From Pseudomonadota bacterium (GTDB taxonomy: Bacteria > Pseudomonadota > Gammaproteobacteria > Steroidobacterales > Steroidobacteraceae), in contig JANXZZ010000171.1 of NCBI GenBank assembly GCA_025355245.1, forward strand, positions 1-58,297: 58,297 nt of DNA, written 5' to 3'. Position 1 is the first letter of the stretch; the number at the start of each line of letters is the position of its first letter. This document shows, piece after piece, positions 9,578 through 18,055 of the stretch. The notes beneath the pieces were generated by a model. That model had not been told where the DNA came from. It made no database searches and saw only the letters and a list, made by a program, of their open reading frames with translations. The position numbers and the translations under genes are program-made.

Positions 9578-9908
9578 CGATCGCTGCCGCCCCGGGGCGT
9601 GAACCCGGCATAGCGGGGCGGCCGCGGCCAGCGCCCGTGCGAAGACGGCGAGCGGCGGGAGTTAACGCGTTCTTAACCCGGTGCCCGGCGGCCGACCCTC
9701 CGGGCCGTCAACGAGCGGCCAGGCGCGGCGTTAAGTTAGCTAGGGTCACAGGATCCGGCGTCTGCCGACGCAAAGGCGGCACCGGAGCCCCGGAAACCCC
9801 GGCACGGTTGGCCGATACTATGAACGCGTATGTTGCTGTAGTGTCCAAACGAGGGTGGTTGCCGTTCGATTCGTCTCTCACAGGAGCGGCTCTCACCAAG
9901 GCGGTCCC
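9578..9908. other. intergenic stretch, no gene seen
   Basis: About 330 bp between the amidohydrolase stop and the start of the Gly/Tyr-rich protein. I find no convincing coding region. A 7-bp inverted pair TTAACGC/GCGTTAA (9662-9668 and 9728-9734) and an AT-richer patch near 9818-9840 could belong to the promoter of the downstream gene, but no clear -35/-10 pair is visible. Confidence 0.4.
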
Positions 9909-10706
9909 ATGAAGATCAAGGCTCACACTCTGGCGGTCTCGGTTCTGGCGCTCGCCGCGCTGGGCGCATCCGGTGGTGCGTTCGCGCAGCACGGCGATTC
10001 GCGCTCAAGCGGCGGTGGCGGTGGCGGACACGGCGGTGGGCACGTCGCCGGATCCTCGGGCGGCCGCGCGAGCCATGCGGGCCCGGCTCCCTCGATGCGC
10101 GGCGGTGTCGGCTATCGCGGCCCGGTGACGGCGCAGCGCAGCTATTCGCCGGCGTCGGCGACCCGCGGCAGCTGGGGCGGCGGCGCTTCCGCGCGCGCGC
10201 CGGTCGATCGTCGGGTCTACACCCCCGTGAACGGTCGCGGCCAGTCGGGCCGGCCGAGCGGCGGCTACGGCTACGGCCACGGGTACGGTCGCGGCTACGG
10301 CTACGGGTACCACCTTCCCTACTACTCGTTCGTCAGCGTGTTGCCGTGGTACTTCGGCACGACGTGGTGGAACGGGATGCCGTACTACTACGCGGACAAC
10401 AGCTACTACGTCTACAACGACGGCGCCGGCCAGTACCAGGTCGTACCGCCTCCCGGAAATGCCGCTCCGGCCGACTCGAGCGTGCCGCCGGCCTCCGAGC
10501 CCTACGTGTATCCGAACCAGGGTCAGAATCCCGAGCAGCAGTCGAGCGATCGGTACGAGTGCCATCGCTGGGCGGTCGACCAGACCGGCTTCGACCCTAG
10601 CCGGAACGATGCGGGCGCCAATGCCGGCGCAGCCGATGCAACCGTCGATGCCTATCGGCGTGCCGAAGGCGCCTGTCTCGAAGGCCGCGGCTACACCGTT
10701 CGGTAG
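9909..10706 (+). CDS. exported Gly/Tyr-rich low-complexity protein
   Basis: 265 residues from the ATG at 9909, chosen because it begins a clean signal peptide (MKIKAHTLAVSVLALAALGA.. to AFA-QH). The mature protein has a Gly/His/Ser-rich region, a run of GYGYGHGYGRGYGYGYH near 120, then a Tyr/Trp-rich hydrophobic stretch (WYFGTTWWNGMPYYYADN). The C-terminal block RYECHRWAVDQTGFDPSRND recurs in many proteobacterial envelope proteins. It is probably periplasmic or outer-membrane-associated; function unknown. Confidence 0.8.
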   Translation: MKIKAHTLAVSVLALAALGASGGAFAQHGDSRSSGGGGGGHGGGHVAGSSGGRASHAGPAPSMRGGVGYRGPVTAQRSYSPASATRGSWGGGASARAPVDRRVYTPVNGRGQSGRPSGGYGYGHGYGRGYGYGYHLPYYSFVSVLPWYFGTTWWNGMPYYYADNSYYVYNDGAGQYQVVPPPGNAAPADSSVPPASEPYVYPNQGQNPEQQSSDRYECHRWAVDQTGFDPSRNDAGANAGAADATVDAYRRAEGACLEGRGYTVR

Positions 10707-10721
10707 CGGCCGATTCGATAC

Positions 10722-11084
10722 CTAGCGCCGAGCCTTGCTCGGCGCCAGGGCAGCGAGTGCATGGCTCTCGCGGACGCGAGTCCGCAGCTTCCGCCAGTCG
10801 ATCGCATCGAGCCGACAGATGAGTGCCGTGCCCCGTGGGTCGTACGGTGAGGCGGACCAACCCTTCGAGCCGAGCACCTCGGCGCGCACCGCTGGCATGA
10901 CTCGCAGCCAGAGGCAATCGTGGCCGCCGTACCGGTCGAGCACTGCGAACGTCCGCCCCCGGACCGCGAACGCCGGGTGACCAAAGCTCACGGTCTCGGC
11001 CGATTCCCGAAGACCGCTGGCAATTCCGCGCAACCGCGTGAGCGCGAGGATTGCGGCCGGGCTGAGGGGTTTCGTTTTAGGCAT
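10722..11084 (-). CDS. MmcQ/YjbR family protein
   Basis: 120 residues. The fold is the small DNA-binding-like MmcQ/YjbR (CyaY-like) domain: an N-terminal helix with LRGIASGLRESAETVSFGHPAFAVRGRTFAVL, then LWLRVMPAVRAEVL and a C-terminal DWRKLRTRVRESHALAAL helix. The start is the ATG at 11084; a longer frame exists upstream but only this segment looks like the family. It is convergent with the Gly/Tyr-rich gene across a strong hairpin. Cytoplasmic, function unknown. Confidence 0.75.
   Translation of the reverse strand: MPKTKPLSPAAILALTRLRGIASGLRESAETVSFGHPAFAVRGRTFAVLDRYGGHDCLWLRVMPAVRAEVLGSKGWSASPYDPRGTALICRLDAIDWRKLRTRVRESHALAALAPSKARR
10725..10745. terminator. bidirectional hairpin between convergent genes
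   Basis: Perfect 9-bp stem GCGCCGAGC, a 3-nt loop CTT and GCTCGGCGC. It overlaps the last codons of the minus-strand MmcQ gene and sits 19 bp after the stop of the plus-strand gene. There is no clear T tract, so rho-independent termination is likely but unproven. Confidence 0.5.
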
Positions 11085-11169
11085 TCGAATCCAGGGCTCC
11101 GGGGAGGGCCGGTCAGCGACTGTGCGTCGAGTATGATCCGCCCCGGGCGCCAAGTCGGGGAGATCGGGC

Positions 11170-12852
11170 ATGAACATCCGCCAGGGAATTTCGCTTCTCG
11201 CATCACTGCTGCTGGCCACGGTGGCTGTGGCCCAGGAATCGCGGCCCGCTGCCGACCTGATCGTGCGGCACGCGCGAATCTGGACGGTCGACCCCGCGCG
11301 GCCCGAGGCCGAAGCCGTGGCGGTGCTCAACGGTCGCATCGTCGCCGTCGGCTCCGACCGGGCGGTTGCGGCGTGGCGCGGCTCGCACACCCAAGTGGTC
11401 GATGCGCAAGGCAAGCGGCTGGTTCCCGGGTTCAATGACGCACACGTGCACTTCCTGGATGGCGGTGCCTCGCTTGCCTCCGTGCAGCTCAACGATGCGA
11501 CCAGCGTTGACGAATTTGTGCGGCGCATCGGCGCCTACGCGGCTTCGAGCGTGAAGGGCGAATGGATCCTCGAGGGCAACTGGGACGAGACCAAGTGGAG
11601 CCCGGCCGTGCTGCCCACCCGCCAGCAACTCGACGCCGTCACGCCCGACAATCCCGTCACGGTGTGGCGCTACGACGGCCACATGGTCGTCGCGAACTCG
11701 CGCGCGCTCGCACTTGCCGGGGTGACCGCGGACACTAAGGATCCGCCGGGCGGCGTGATCGTCAGGGACGCGGCGGGGCAGCCGACCGGCGCGCTGAAGG
11801 ACGCGGCGACGGACCTCATGTACCGCGTGATTCCTGCGCCGAGCCACGCACTGCGACGCCGCGGTATCGAGCGCGCGCTCAAGGAAGCCGCTGCGCACGG
11901 CGTCACGAGCGTGCAGGACATGGTCGTCAACTACGCGACCATCGGCGTGTACGCGGAGCTTTTGAGAGAGGGCAAGCTCACGGTGCGGATCTACGCGGTC
12001 CCGCCGATCTCGGCGGTCGAGGACGAGGCGCGACTCGGCATCGGCCGCGCCTTCGGCAGTCCGGAGCTGCGAATCGGGGCCTTCAAGACCTTCGCGGACG
12101 GCTCGCTCGGGTCACGCACGGCGTATTTCTTCGAGCCTTTCGATGACCAGGCGGGCAACCGCGGAATCCTTTCGGCGGACATGCAGCCGGAATCGAAGAT
12201 TCGCGACTGGATGATGCGGGCGGACGCGACCGACCTGCAGCTGTGCACGCACGCGATCGGCGATGCGGGCATTTCGGCGATCCTCGACATCTACCACGAC
12301 GTCGATGCGGCGCACGGGCACCGCGACCGCCGCTGGCGCATCGAGCACGCACAGCACATGGCGGCCAAGGACTTCGACCGCTTTCGCGATCTCAATGTGA
12401 TCGCCTCCGTCCAGCCCTACCACGCGATCGACGACGGCCGCTGGGCCGAGGCACGCATCGGCCACGACCGCGCGAGCCGGACCTACGCGTTCCGGACGTT
12501 CCTCGAGCACGGAGTCCGGCTCGCGTTTGGAACCGACTGGCCGGTCGCGCCGCTGAATCCGTTCCTGACGCTGTACGCCGCGACCACGCGCGCGACGCTG
12601 GACGGCAAGCATCCGGACGGCTGGTTTCCGGAGCAGAAGCTATCGATCCAGGAAGCGATCGCGGCGCACACAATGGGTTCCGCTTATGCGGAATTCCAGG
12701 ACACCGTCAAAGGCTCGATCGAGCCCGGCAAGCTCGCCGATTTCGTGCTGCTGAGCGAGGACGTTTTGTCGATTCCGGCGTCGTCGCTGCGCGACGTGCG
12801 GGCGCTCAGGACCTGGGTCGGCGGCGTGCAGGTCTACGCGGCCGCACCGTAG
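11170..12852 (+). CDS. exported YtcJ-like amidohydrolase
   Basis: 560 residues. The signal peptide is MNIRQGISLLASLLLATVAVAQ. The rest matches the YtcJ-type amidohydrolase family (Amidohydro_3): the N-terminal beta-sandwich starts ADLIVRHARIWTVDP, the metal site FNDAHVHFLDGG is near 90, EGNWDETKW follows, then CTHAIGDAGI and RIEHAQHM, FGTDWPVAPLNPF for the late Asp, and IEPGKLADFVLLSED to close the sandwich. Probable periplasmic metal-dependent hydrolase of an amide or cyclic amide. It has its own promoter region of about 85 bp, divergent from MmcQ. Confidence 0.88.
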   Translation: MNIRQGISLLASLLLATVAVAQESRPAADLIVRHARIWTVDPARPEAEAVAVLNGRIVAVGSDRAVAAWRGSHTQVVDAQGKRLVPGFNDAHVHFLDGGASLASVQLNDATSVDEFVRRIGAYAASSVKGEWILEGNWDETKWSPAVLPTRQQLDAVTPDNPVTVWRYDGHMVVANSRALALAGVTADTKDPPGGVIVRDAAGQPTGALKDAATDLMYRVIPAPSHALRRRGIERALKEAAAHGVTSVQDMVVNYATIGVYAELLREGKLTVRIYAVPPISAVEDEARLGIGRAFGSPELRIGAFKTFADGSLGSRTAYFFEPFDDQAGNRGILSADMQPESKIRDWMMRADATDLQLCTHAIGDAGISAILDIYHDVDAAHGHRDRRWRIEHAQHMAAKDFDRFRDLNVIASVQPYHAIDDGRWAEARIGHDRASRTYAFRTFLEHGVRLAFGTDWPVAPLNPFLTLYAATTRATLDGKHPDGWFPEQKLSIQEAIAAHTMGSAYAEFQDTVKGSIEPGKLADFVLLSEDVLSIPASSLRDVRALRTWVGGVQVYAAAP

Positions 12853-12872
12853 CCTCGGCGGGGCGCACAGCC

Positions 12873-13421
12873 TCAGCGGGCGCGCGGAATCCGGTGCGGT
12901 TCCACCGCGCCGCTCAAGGTCTCATCGGCAAGCGTCACGTAGATCTGATGCTCGCTGACCGAGAGGTCGAAGCTCATGCGGCGGTCGAGGCGCGTCGCGA
13001 GCGCCGCGAGCAGATCGCGATCGACCGCGAAGATCTCGATTTCCTCCGCGCGGCGGATGTCGGCCGCCGCGAGACGCTCGAGCAGCGCGCCGACGTCACG
13101 ATGCGTGTAGACCACGACGCGGCGCGCGCTCTTCGTGGCTTTGTGCAGGCGGTCCGCCTCCGGCGCGCCGACGTCAATCCACGTGAGCAGGACGCCCGTG
13201 AGGTCGCGAACCGCCAGAGCGGGTACGTCCGGCTCCGACAGGCCCTTGGAGAACTGGATCCCCTCGGTGTACTCGAGGCAAAACGCCAGCACCCGCGTGA
13301 GCAGGTACTCCGCCGTTTCCGACGGGTGGCGGGCGGCACGGAAGGAAAGCGTCTCGTAGACGCCGCGATCGGCGTCGTTGAGCGTGATCTCAAAGGTATA
13401 GATCGTCGCGCCGAGTGCCAC
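12873..13421 (-). CDS. yaeQ: YaeQ family protein
   Basis: 182 residues from a GTG at 13421; the family normally begins with a short strand such as MALKATIYK, here VALGATIYTFEI, and is about 180 residues long. Conserved family patterns are RHPSETAEYLLTRVLAFCL, GIQFSKGLSEPDVPAL, LTGVLLTWIDVGAPEADRLH and RRVVVYTHR. YaeQ has a PD-(D/E)XK nuclease-like fold with no assigned biochemical role. It is convergent with the YtcJ gene, 20 bp apart. Confidence 0.88.
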   Translation of the reverse strand: MALGATIYTFEITLNDADRGVYETLSFRAARHPSETAEYLLTRVLAFCLEYTEGIQFSKGLSEPDVPALAVRDLTGVLLTWIDVGAPEADRLHKATKSARRVVVYTHRDVGALLERLAAADIRRAEEIEIFAVDRDLLAALATRLDRRMSFDLSVSEHQIYVTLADETLSGAVEPHRIPRAR

Positions 13422-13587
13422 TGGTCCCTCCCGCCCGTGGCGGTCGCGGCGTGACGATACAGAAGTCCCGTCGCAGGGGCGTGTCGATCGGCGGCGCCTT
13501 GCGCGGCCCGAAGAAAGGCGGCCCGGGCAGCAATGCTGCAGTGCAAACAGGGCTCCGGAGGCAAGACTGCGGAGCAGTCGGCATTCG

Positions 13588-14877
13588 GTGATCGTCGGCC
13601 TCAACGACCATGGGCTGGTGAGTGCGTCCCCCCTCCATTCGCCGGCGGATCCCGGCCGAAAACCCCGCACCGCCCTCGTGCTGACGGGCGGCGGCGCGCG
13701 TTCGGCCTACCAGGTGGGTGTCCTGAGCGCGATCGCGCGCTTCGTGCCGCGCGATGCGCCGAGCCCGTTTCGAATCGTGACGGGCATGTCCGCGGGGGCC
13801 ATCGTCGCGGCGGCGGTCGCCTGCCACTCGGCCCGTTTTCGGGAGGGCGTCGTCGCCCTCGAGCGGGTCTGGCGGAACTTCCACTCCGACCAGGTCTTTC
13901 GCGCCGACGCGAGCAGCATGCTGCGCTCGGGACTGCGTTGGGCGCTCGCGCTCCTGTCGGCGGGTCGGCTGGCTAAGCCGCCGGAGTCAGTATTCGACAG
14001 CTCGCCGCTGCGATCGCTGCTCGAGCGTCACTATGATTTCGGCCGGATGCGCGCGGCAATGCGCGACGGCCACCTCGATTCTCTCGCGATCGCCGCGTCA
14101 AACTACCGCACCGCGCGCTCGATCGCGTTCATCGAGAGTCGCGACGAGCTCACGGAACGCGCACAGCACTGGCAGCGCGGCGTCGAGTGCGACCTCAGCG
14201 TCAGCCACCTGATGGCGAGCAGCGCCGTCCCGTTCCTCTTTCCGGCAGTGCGCCTTGATGGCGAATACTTTGGCGACGGTGCGATGCGGCAAATCGCACC
14301 GCTCGGCCCCGCGATTCGCCTCGGTGCGGATCGCCTGTTCGTGATTGGCGTGCGCGATACACCCTCGACTCCCGACATCGCGGCGACCGACCGGACCCCG
14401 GCGCCGAGCCTCGGCCAGATCGTCGGCTTCATGCTCGACACGCTGTTTATCGACTCGCTCCACGCCGGGCTCGCGCAACTCGAACGAATCAATCGGCTGG
14501 TTGAACAGTCCGCCGTACGCTCGCCCGAGGGCTTGAGGCGCATCGAGCCGATGGTGGTGGCGCCACGCGCGAACCTGAGCGAGATCGCGGCGCGCCACGC
14601 GCGCGCGATGCCGCGCAGTGTACGCGCGCTCCTGCGCACGATGGGCGCGGCAAATGCCGGGGGCTCGGAGCTGCTGAGCTACCTGCTGTTCGAGTCGAGC
14701 TACACGCGCGAACTGATCGCGCTCGGCAAGGAAGACGCGAACGAGCGTCGCGACGAGCTCCAGCATTTTCTCGGGCTGCCGGCGGCCGTCAATGCGGAGC
14801 GGACATCGCGCGCGCGCTTTGCTCCTGCGGTGACTTCGCTGCCGACACACGCGACGCCGCTCGCGCTCGCGCGCTGA
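13588..14877 (+). CDS. patatin-like phospholipase
   Basis: 429 residues from a GTG at 13588; a second GTG at 13618 would lose only 10 non-conserved residues. The patatin core is clear: the oxyanion-hole glycines in VLTGGGARSAYQVGVL, the nucleophile elbow GMSAG at 66-70 (Ser68) and the catalytic Asp230 in FGDGAMRQ, forming the Ser-Asp dyad. Beyond 330 the protein is helical and basic. It probably hydrolyses membrane phospholipids or neutral lipids. No signal peptide is visible, so it is cytoplasmic or peripheral. It is transcribed alone. Confidence 0.88.
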   Translation: MIVGLNDHGLVSASPLHSPADPGRKPRTALVLTGGGARSAYQVGVLSAIARFVPRDAPSPFRIVTGMSAGAIVAAAVACHSARFREGVVALERVWRNFHSDQVFRADASSMLRSGLRWALALLSAGRLAKPPESVFDSSPLRSLLERHYDFGRMRAAMRDGHLDSLAIAASNYRTARSIAFIESRDELTERAQHWQRGVECDLSVSHLMASSAVPFLFPAVRLDGEYFGDGAMRQIAPLGPAIRLGADRLFVIGVRDTPSTPDIAATDRTPAPSLGQIVGFMLDTLFIDSLHAGLAQLERINRLVEQSAVRSPEGLRRIEPMVVAPRANLSEIAARHARAMPRSVRALLRTMGAANAGGSELLSYLLFESSYTRELIALGKEDANERRDELQHFLGLPAAVNAERTSRARFAPAVTSLPTHATPLALAR

Positions 14878-14890
14878 GTCGACCCCGCGC

Positions 14891-15754
14891 TCAGGCGCAC
14901 AGCTGCTTCGCGAGGAAATCGCCGATAGCGGGCGCGACTCCGGCCGTGAAGCCGCGCGGATCATCGATCGGGTGCTGGCTGAACCAGTGATGGCCCGCAC
15001 CCGCGACCGGGTGCCGCTCGACGTCGAAGCCAGCGGAGTCGAGCGCGGCCGCAAATGCAAGCGTCTGCTGCGGGCTCACGACGCCATCATCAACGCCCCA
15101 CGTGAGCAGTAGCTTAGGCGCCGCTCGCGCGGGCGTGAGGTAGTTGATCGGCGAGGCGACGGCGAAGCGTTCAGGCGTTGCATCGAGCGCTGCGCCGATG
15201 AATCGTAGCGTCACGTCCTCCGCTTCGGTCGCCGCCACCGCGCGCGTCTGGTGCCAGTGCGCCGCCAGGTCGAAGACGCCGTAAGCGAGCACCATCTTCC
15301 GGAGCGTCGGCATCACCGTGGGATTGGGGTCCGCGGGGTACGCGCCCCGGAACGAGGCCTCCTCGCGTGCGAAAGCGGCATGCGCGGTCAGGTGCGCGCC
15401 GGCCGACGCCCCGAGCGTGCCGATTCGGGTGGCAGCGAGGCCAAGGGCGGCGGCATCGCCCGCAATGAACTTCACGGCGGCGATTACGTCGTGTGCCGCC
15501 TGCGGACAAGAGGGCCCGGCGGTCGAGGTTCGATACTCGATCGTGTAGACCGCGATGCCGCGCGGCCAGGTACTCCGCCCAGTGCTTGAGGCTCGCCCGC
15601 TGCGACATGCGCCAGCCGCCCGGGGAACGGCGACGACGACCGGGCAGGGCGCCGTGCCCTCGGGCCGAAAGAGCTCACCGCTGAGCTCGGTGCCGTCGTG
15701 CGTCGAGTAGACCACGCCCGGCGTCAGCGTCCACGCGACCGGCGCGTCGGTCAT
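14891..15754 (-). pseudogene. alpha/beta hydrolase with two frame disruptions
   Basis: The frame is open for 287 residues and carries the nucleophile elbow GTLGASAGAHLT, the acid LTWGVDDGVV and the histidine AGAGHHWF. The segment between about 15560 and 15625, however, reads correctly only in another frame, where GGWRMSQRASLKHWAEYLAA provides the expected oxyanion-loop region. The simplest account is the loss of one base at 15619-15628 (C/G run) and of two bases at 15558-15567 (CG repeat), restoring the frame. Either this is a decaying gene with a scrambled 20-residue patch, or two sequencing errors in GC runs. It starts at an ATGA overlap with the truncated amidohydrolase. Confidence 0.65.
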
Positions 15755-16056
15755 GCGGGTGCCTTGTGGAAGCGGCCGTCTTTCATCACGCCGAGGAGGT
15801 TGCCGTGGTCCTCGAGCAGCGTGATGTCGCGCGTCGGATCGCCGCGCACGAGCACGAGCACGAGATCCGCGAGGTAGCTGTCCTTGATGCAACCGAGCTC
15901 GCGCTCCATGCCCATCAGCTCGCCACCGAGGCGAGTCGCGGCGACGCGCACCTCGCCCGGTGAATAGCCGAACCACTCGACGAACAGCGAGAGGTCGCGC
16001 GCGTTGCGTCCGACGGGATTCCACGGGAAGCCGTAGTCCCCGCCCGGCAGCGCACG
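15751..16056 (-). pseudogene. C-terminal remnant of an amidohydrolase
   Basis: Only about 100 C-terminal residues survive: LPGGDYGFPWNPVGRNARDL, then FVEWFGYSPGEVRVAATRLG, SYLADLVLVLVRGDPTRDIT and a normal stop. This is the barrel end and closing beta-sandwich of a metal-dependent amidohydrolase; all metal-binding HxH residues are gone. No start codon or ribosome site belongs to it. The homology ends abruptly at about 16056-16060, where the divergent SDR remnant begins. The stop overlaps the alpha/beta hydrolase start, so the pair was once an operon. Confidence 0.8.
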
Positions 16057-16061
16057 CGCGC

Positions 16062-16426
16062 CGCGGTGGCGGCTCGATCATCAACGTCGCCTCCGCCACG
16101 CGCACGTGACGCTGAACGGATCGTCCGCACTTGCGCACTACGCGGGGAAAGGCGACGTGCTCGCGATGACCCGCCAGCTCGCGGTCGAGGGCGGTCGCCA
16201 CGGGATCCGCGCCAACACTATCTCTCCGGCCCTCGTCGTCACTGGTGCACCCCGGCCGGTCCTCGCGCAACCTGGACTTCTCGACAACGTGATCGCCAAG
16301 AGCATGATCAAGCGCCTCGGACGGCCGGATGACATCGCCTCGTGCGCGCCCTACCTCGCCTCCGATAAATCGAGCTGGGTGACGGCGGCGGACTTCTGTA
16401 TCGACGGCGGTGCCACGCACTTCTGA
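16062..16426 (+). pseudogene. C-terminal remnant of a short-chain dehydrogenase
   Basis: From 16062 the sequence reads GGGSIINVAS (strand before the active site). One base is then missing near 16096, after which the frame continues LNGSSALAHYAGKGDVLAM, RQLAVEGGRHGIRANTISPA and ends VTAADFCIDGGATHF. The cofactor-binding N-terminal half is absent. The active-site motif is YAGK (YxxK) instead of YxxxK, a further sign of decay. Its 5' truncation abuts the 5' truncation of the amidohydrolase on the other strand. Confidence 0.8.
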
Positions 16427-16473
16427 TTCTGTGGCCATTCCCGTTGGTTGGGCCGGGCGCCGCCGCGCCTGTG

Positions 16474-16479
16474 TATAGT
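16474..16479 (+). promoter_or_regulatory. possible -10 element for yceI
   Basis: TATAGT stands out in an otherwise GC-rich 195-bp gap upstream of the YceI gene. No well-spaced -35 box is visible (nearest TTGGGC is 20 bp upstream), so this is only a weak candidate. Confidence 0.25.
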
Positions 16480-16621
16480 GAGCCTCCCTGCCGGGCCTGG
16501 CGGCTTCCGCCCCCGCGTCCGGCACTCGCGCGCGCGACTCAAGCATCGCCCCCCGGTTCCTGAGTGTCCGCGCCGTCGCGAGCGCGGTGAAGAAATTGTC
16601 ATGAACCCCAAGGAGTGCAAG

Positions 16622-17200
16622 ATGAACATTCGTATTTTGGCGGCGTGCGTGGGAACGCTCGTCTGTCTGCCGGCGCTTGCGGCGCCGGTGACGTACAACG
16701 TCGATCCCAACCACACGTACCCGAGCTTCGCTGCCGATCACTTCGGCGGGCTGTCGGTGTGGCGCGGCAAGTTCGACAGCTCGAGCGGTAAGGTCGTACT
16801 CGACACTCAGGCCGGCACCGGCACCGTCAGCATCGTCGTCAACACCAATTCGATCAACTTCGGTCACGAGAAGCTGAACGAGCACACGAAGTCCGCGGAA
16901 ATGTTCGATGTCGCGAAGTTCCCGACGGCGACCTACGAAGGCAAGCTGGCCAAGTTCAAGTCCGGCGCGCCTACCGAGATCGTCGGCACACTGACGCTGC
17001 ACGGCGTGACGAAGCCGGTCACGCTCAAGATCGACAAGTTCCTGTGCAAGACGAATCCGATGATGAAGAAGGACGTTTGCGGTGCGGATGCCACTGCATC
17101 GATCAACCGCGCCGATTTCGGAATCGACTACGGCAAAGCCTATGGATTCGACATGGGCGTGAAACTGCAGATCCAGGTCGAGGCGGTGAAGGCCGACTGA
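16622..17200 (+). CDS. YceI family periplasmic protein
   Basis: 192 residues. The ATG at 16622 follows a good Shine-Dalgarno AAGGAG at 16610-16615 and opens a signal peptide cut after LPALA-A. The mature part is a YceI lipocalin-like barrel: [58 protein letters not shown] and ADFGIDYG. YceI proteins bind isoprenoid or other amphiphilic ligands in the periplasm. Two cysteines (KFLCKTNP and KDVCGAD) could form a disulfide. It is intact although flanked by pseudogenes. Confidence 0.92.
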   Translation: MNIRILAACVGTLVCLPALAAPVTYNVDPNHTYPSFAADHFGGLSVWRGKFDSSSGKVVLDTQAGTGTVSIVVNTNSINFGHEKLNEHTKSAEMFDVAKFPTATYEGKLAKFKSGAPTEIVGTLTLHGVTKPVTLKIDKFLCKTNPMMKKDVCGADATASINRADFGIDYGKAYGFDMGVKLQIQVEAVKAD

Positions 17201-17213
17201 TCGATCGCGGTTG

Positions 17214-17238
17214 CGGGCCGTGCGCCAGGCACGGCTCG
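17214..17238 (+). terminator. hairpin downstream of yceI
   Basis: Stem GCGGGCCGTGC (17213-17223), loop GCCAG, and GCACGGCTCGC; 11 pairs including one G-U. It lies about 13 bp past the YceI stop. A second 7-bp hairpin TGTATCG/CGATACA follows at 17276-17294. No T tract is visible. Confidence 0.5.
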
Positions 17239-17346
17239 CGACCACCGCGCCCGCGAAGGGCGCGCGGCCGGGGCTTGTATCGCTTCCCGATACATCGCGT
17301 ACCCCACCGTGAACTTAGCCGACCGCCTGCGCAGTCGTGGGCATTC

Positions 17347-17712
17347 ATGACGTGCTCGTGTCCCGCCGTCGTCGCGGCTTCGGGGGCTGGCATGTTGTGT
17401 CGCACTGTATTCGCGCTTGGCATGCTGACGGCCGGCCTCTCTACGTTCACTGCGCGGGCCGATGAGATCGTGCTCGGCGCCTCGCTGCCGCTGTCCGGCG
17501 CGCTCGCGAGCTTCGGATCCTTCCAGCGCTGGGGCTACGAGCGGGCCGTTCTCGAGGCCAATAAGGCCAGCGGCATTTCGATCGGCGGCAAGCGAATCAG
17601 CGTCCGCCTCGTGGTGCGAGACGACAAAACCGACGCCAACGCAAGCGCCAGCAACGTCGAGACGCTCGTCTCGCGCGACCACGCGGTCGCGCTTCTCGGT
17701 TCGTGCACGTGA
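17347..17712 (+). pseudogene. livK: N-terminal remnant of a branched-chain amino acid binding protein
   Basis: The first 121 residues of a LivK-type periplasmic substrate-binding protein: a signal peptide (GMLTAGLSTFTARA), then EIVLGASLPLSGALASFGSF, KRISVRLVVRDDKTDA and HAVALLGS. Normally about 380 residues; here the homology stops at the first interdomain strand and a stop follows at once. The next bases encode the C-terminal half of LivF in a different frame. It therefore cannot yield a functional binding protein. Confidence 0.8.
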
Positions 17713-18055
17713 GCAGCACCTCGGGGCGGTCTTTGCGCTGTTCCCGGTGCTCGGCGAGCGCCGGCACGAGCCGGGGACGGCGATGTCCGGAGGGCGGCAG
17801 CAGACGCTCGCCATCGGCCGTGCGCCGATGGCGCGGCTCGGGCTTGTGGTCTTCGACGAAATCAGCCTCGGGCTTGCGCCGATCGTGATGGACCGCCTCT
17901 ACGAGGCGCTCGGTGCGCTGCGGCGCGCAGGCCTCGCGATGATCAACGTCGAGCAAGACGTCAAGCGGGCGCTTGAGATCGCGCTCCAGGGAACCTCGAG
18001 CTCGATCCGCGCGGATGCACGGCTGCGCCACCTCTCCGTTGGAACCGCGGACTAG
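17702..18055 (+). pseudogene. livF: C-terminal remnant of a LivF-type ABC ATPase
   Basis: About 117 residues resembling the second half of LivF: FALFPVLGERRHE, a degenerate ABC signature MSGGRQQTLAIGRAPMA (normally LSGGEQQ), and a Walker B-like VVFDEISLGLAPIVMDRLYE. The Walker A half is missing. The junction with livK lies at 17700-17710, so livHMG and parts of both flanking genes are gone. The sequence ends RHLSVGTAD and its stop overlaps the stop of the convergent reductase gene by two bases. Confidence 0.8.

Noticed and set aside
9376-9912. 178-residue open frame after the amidohydrolase
   Set aside because: It starts inside the amidohydrolase gene in another frame, is Arg/Pro-rich and runs over the next start; no supporting motif.
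10260-10320. Tandem ggctacgg-type repeats resembling a minisatellite or CRISPR
   Set aside because: They encode the Gly-Tyr repeats of the exported protein; no spacers of constant length.
14891-17245. 784-residue minus-strand open frame covering the alpha/beta hydrolase and yceI
   Set aside because: Only the part below 15754 has hydrolase motifs. The upper part is antisense to yceI and the SDR remnant and has no recognisable domain.
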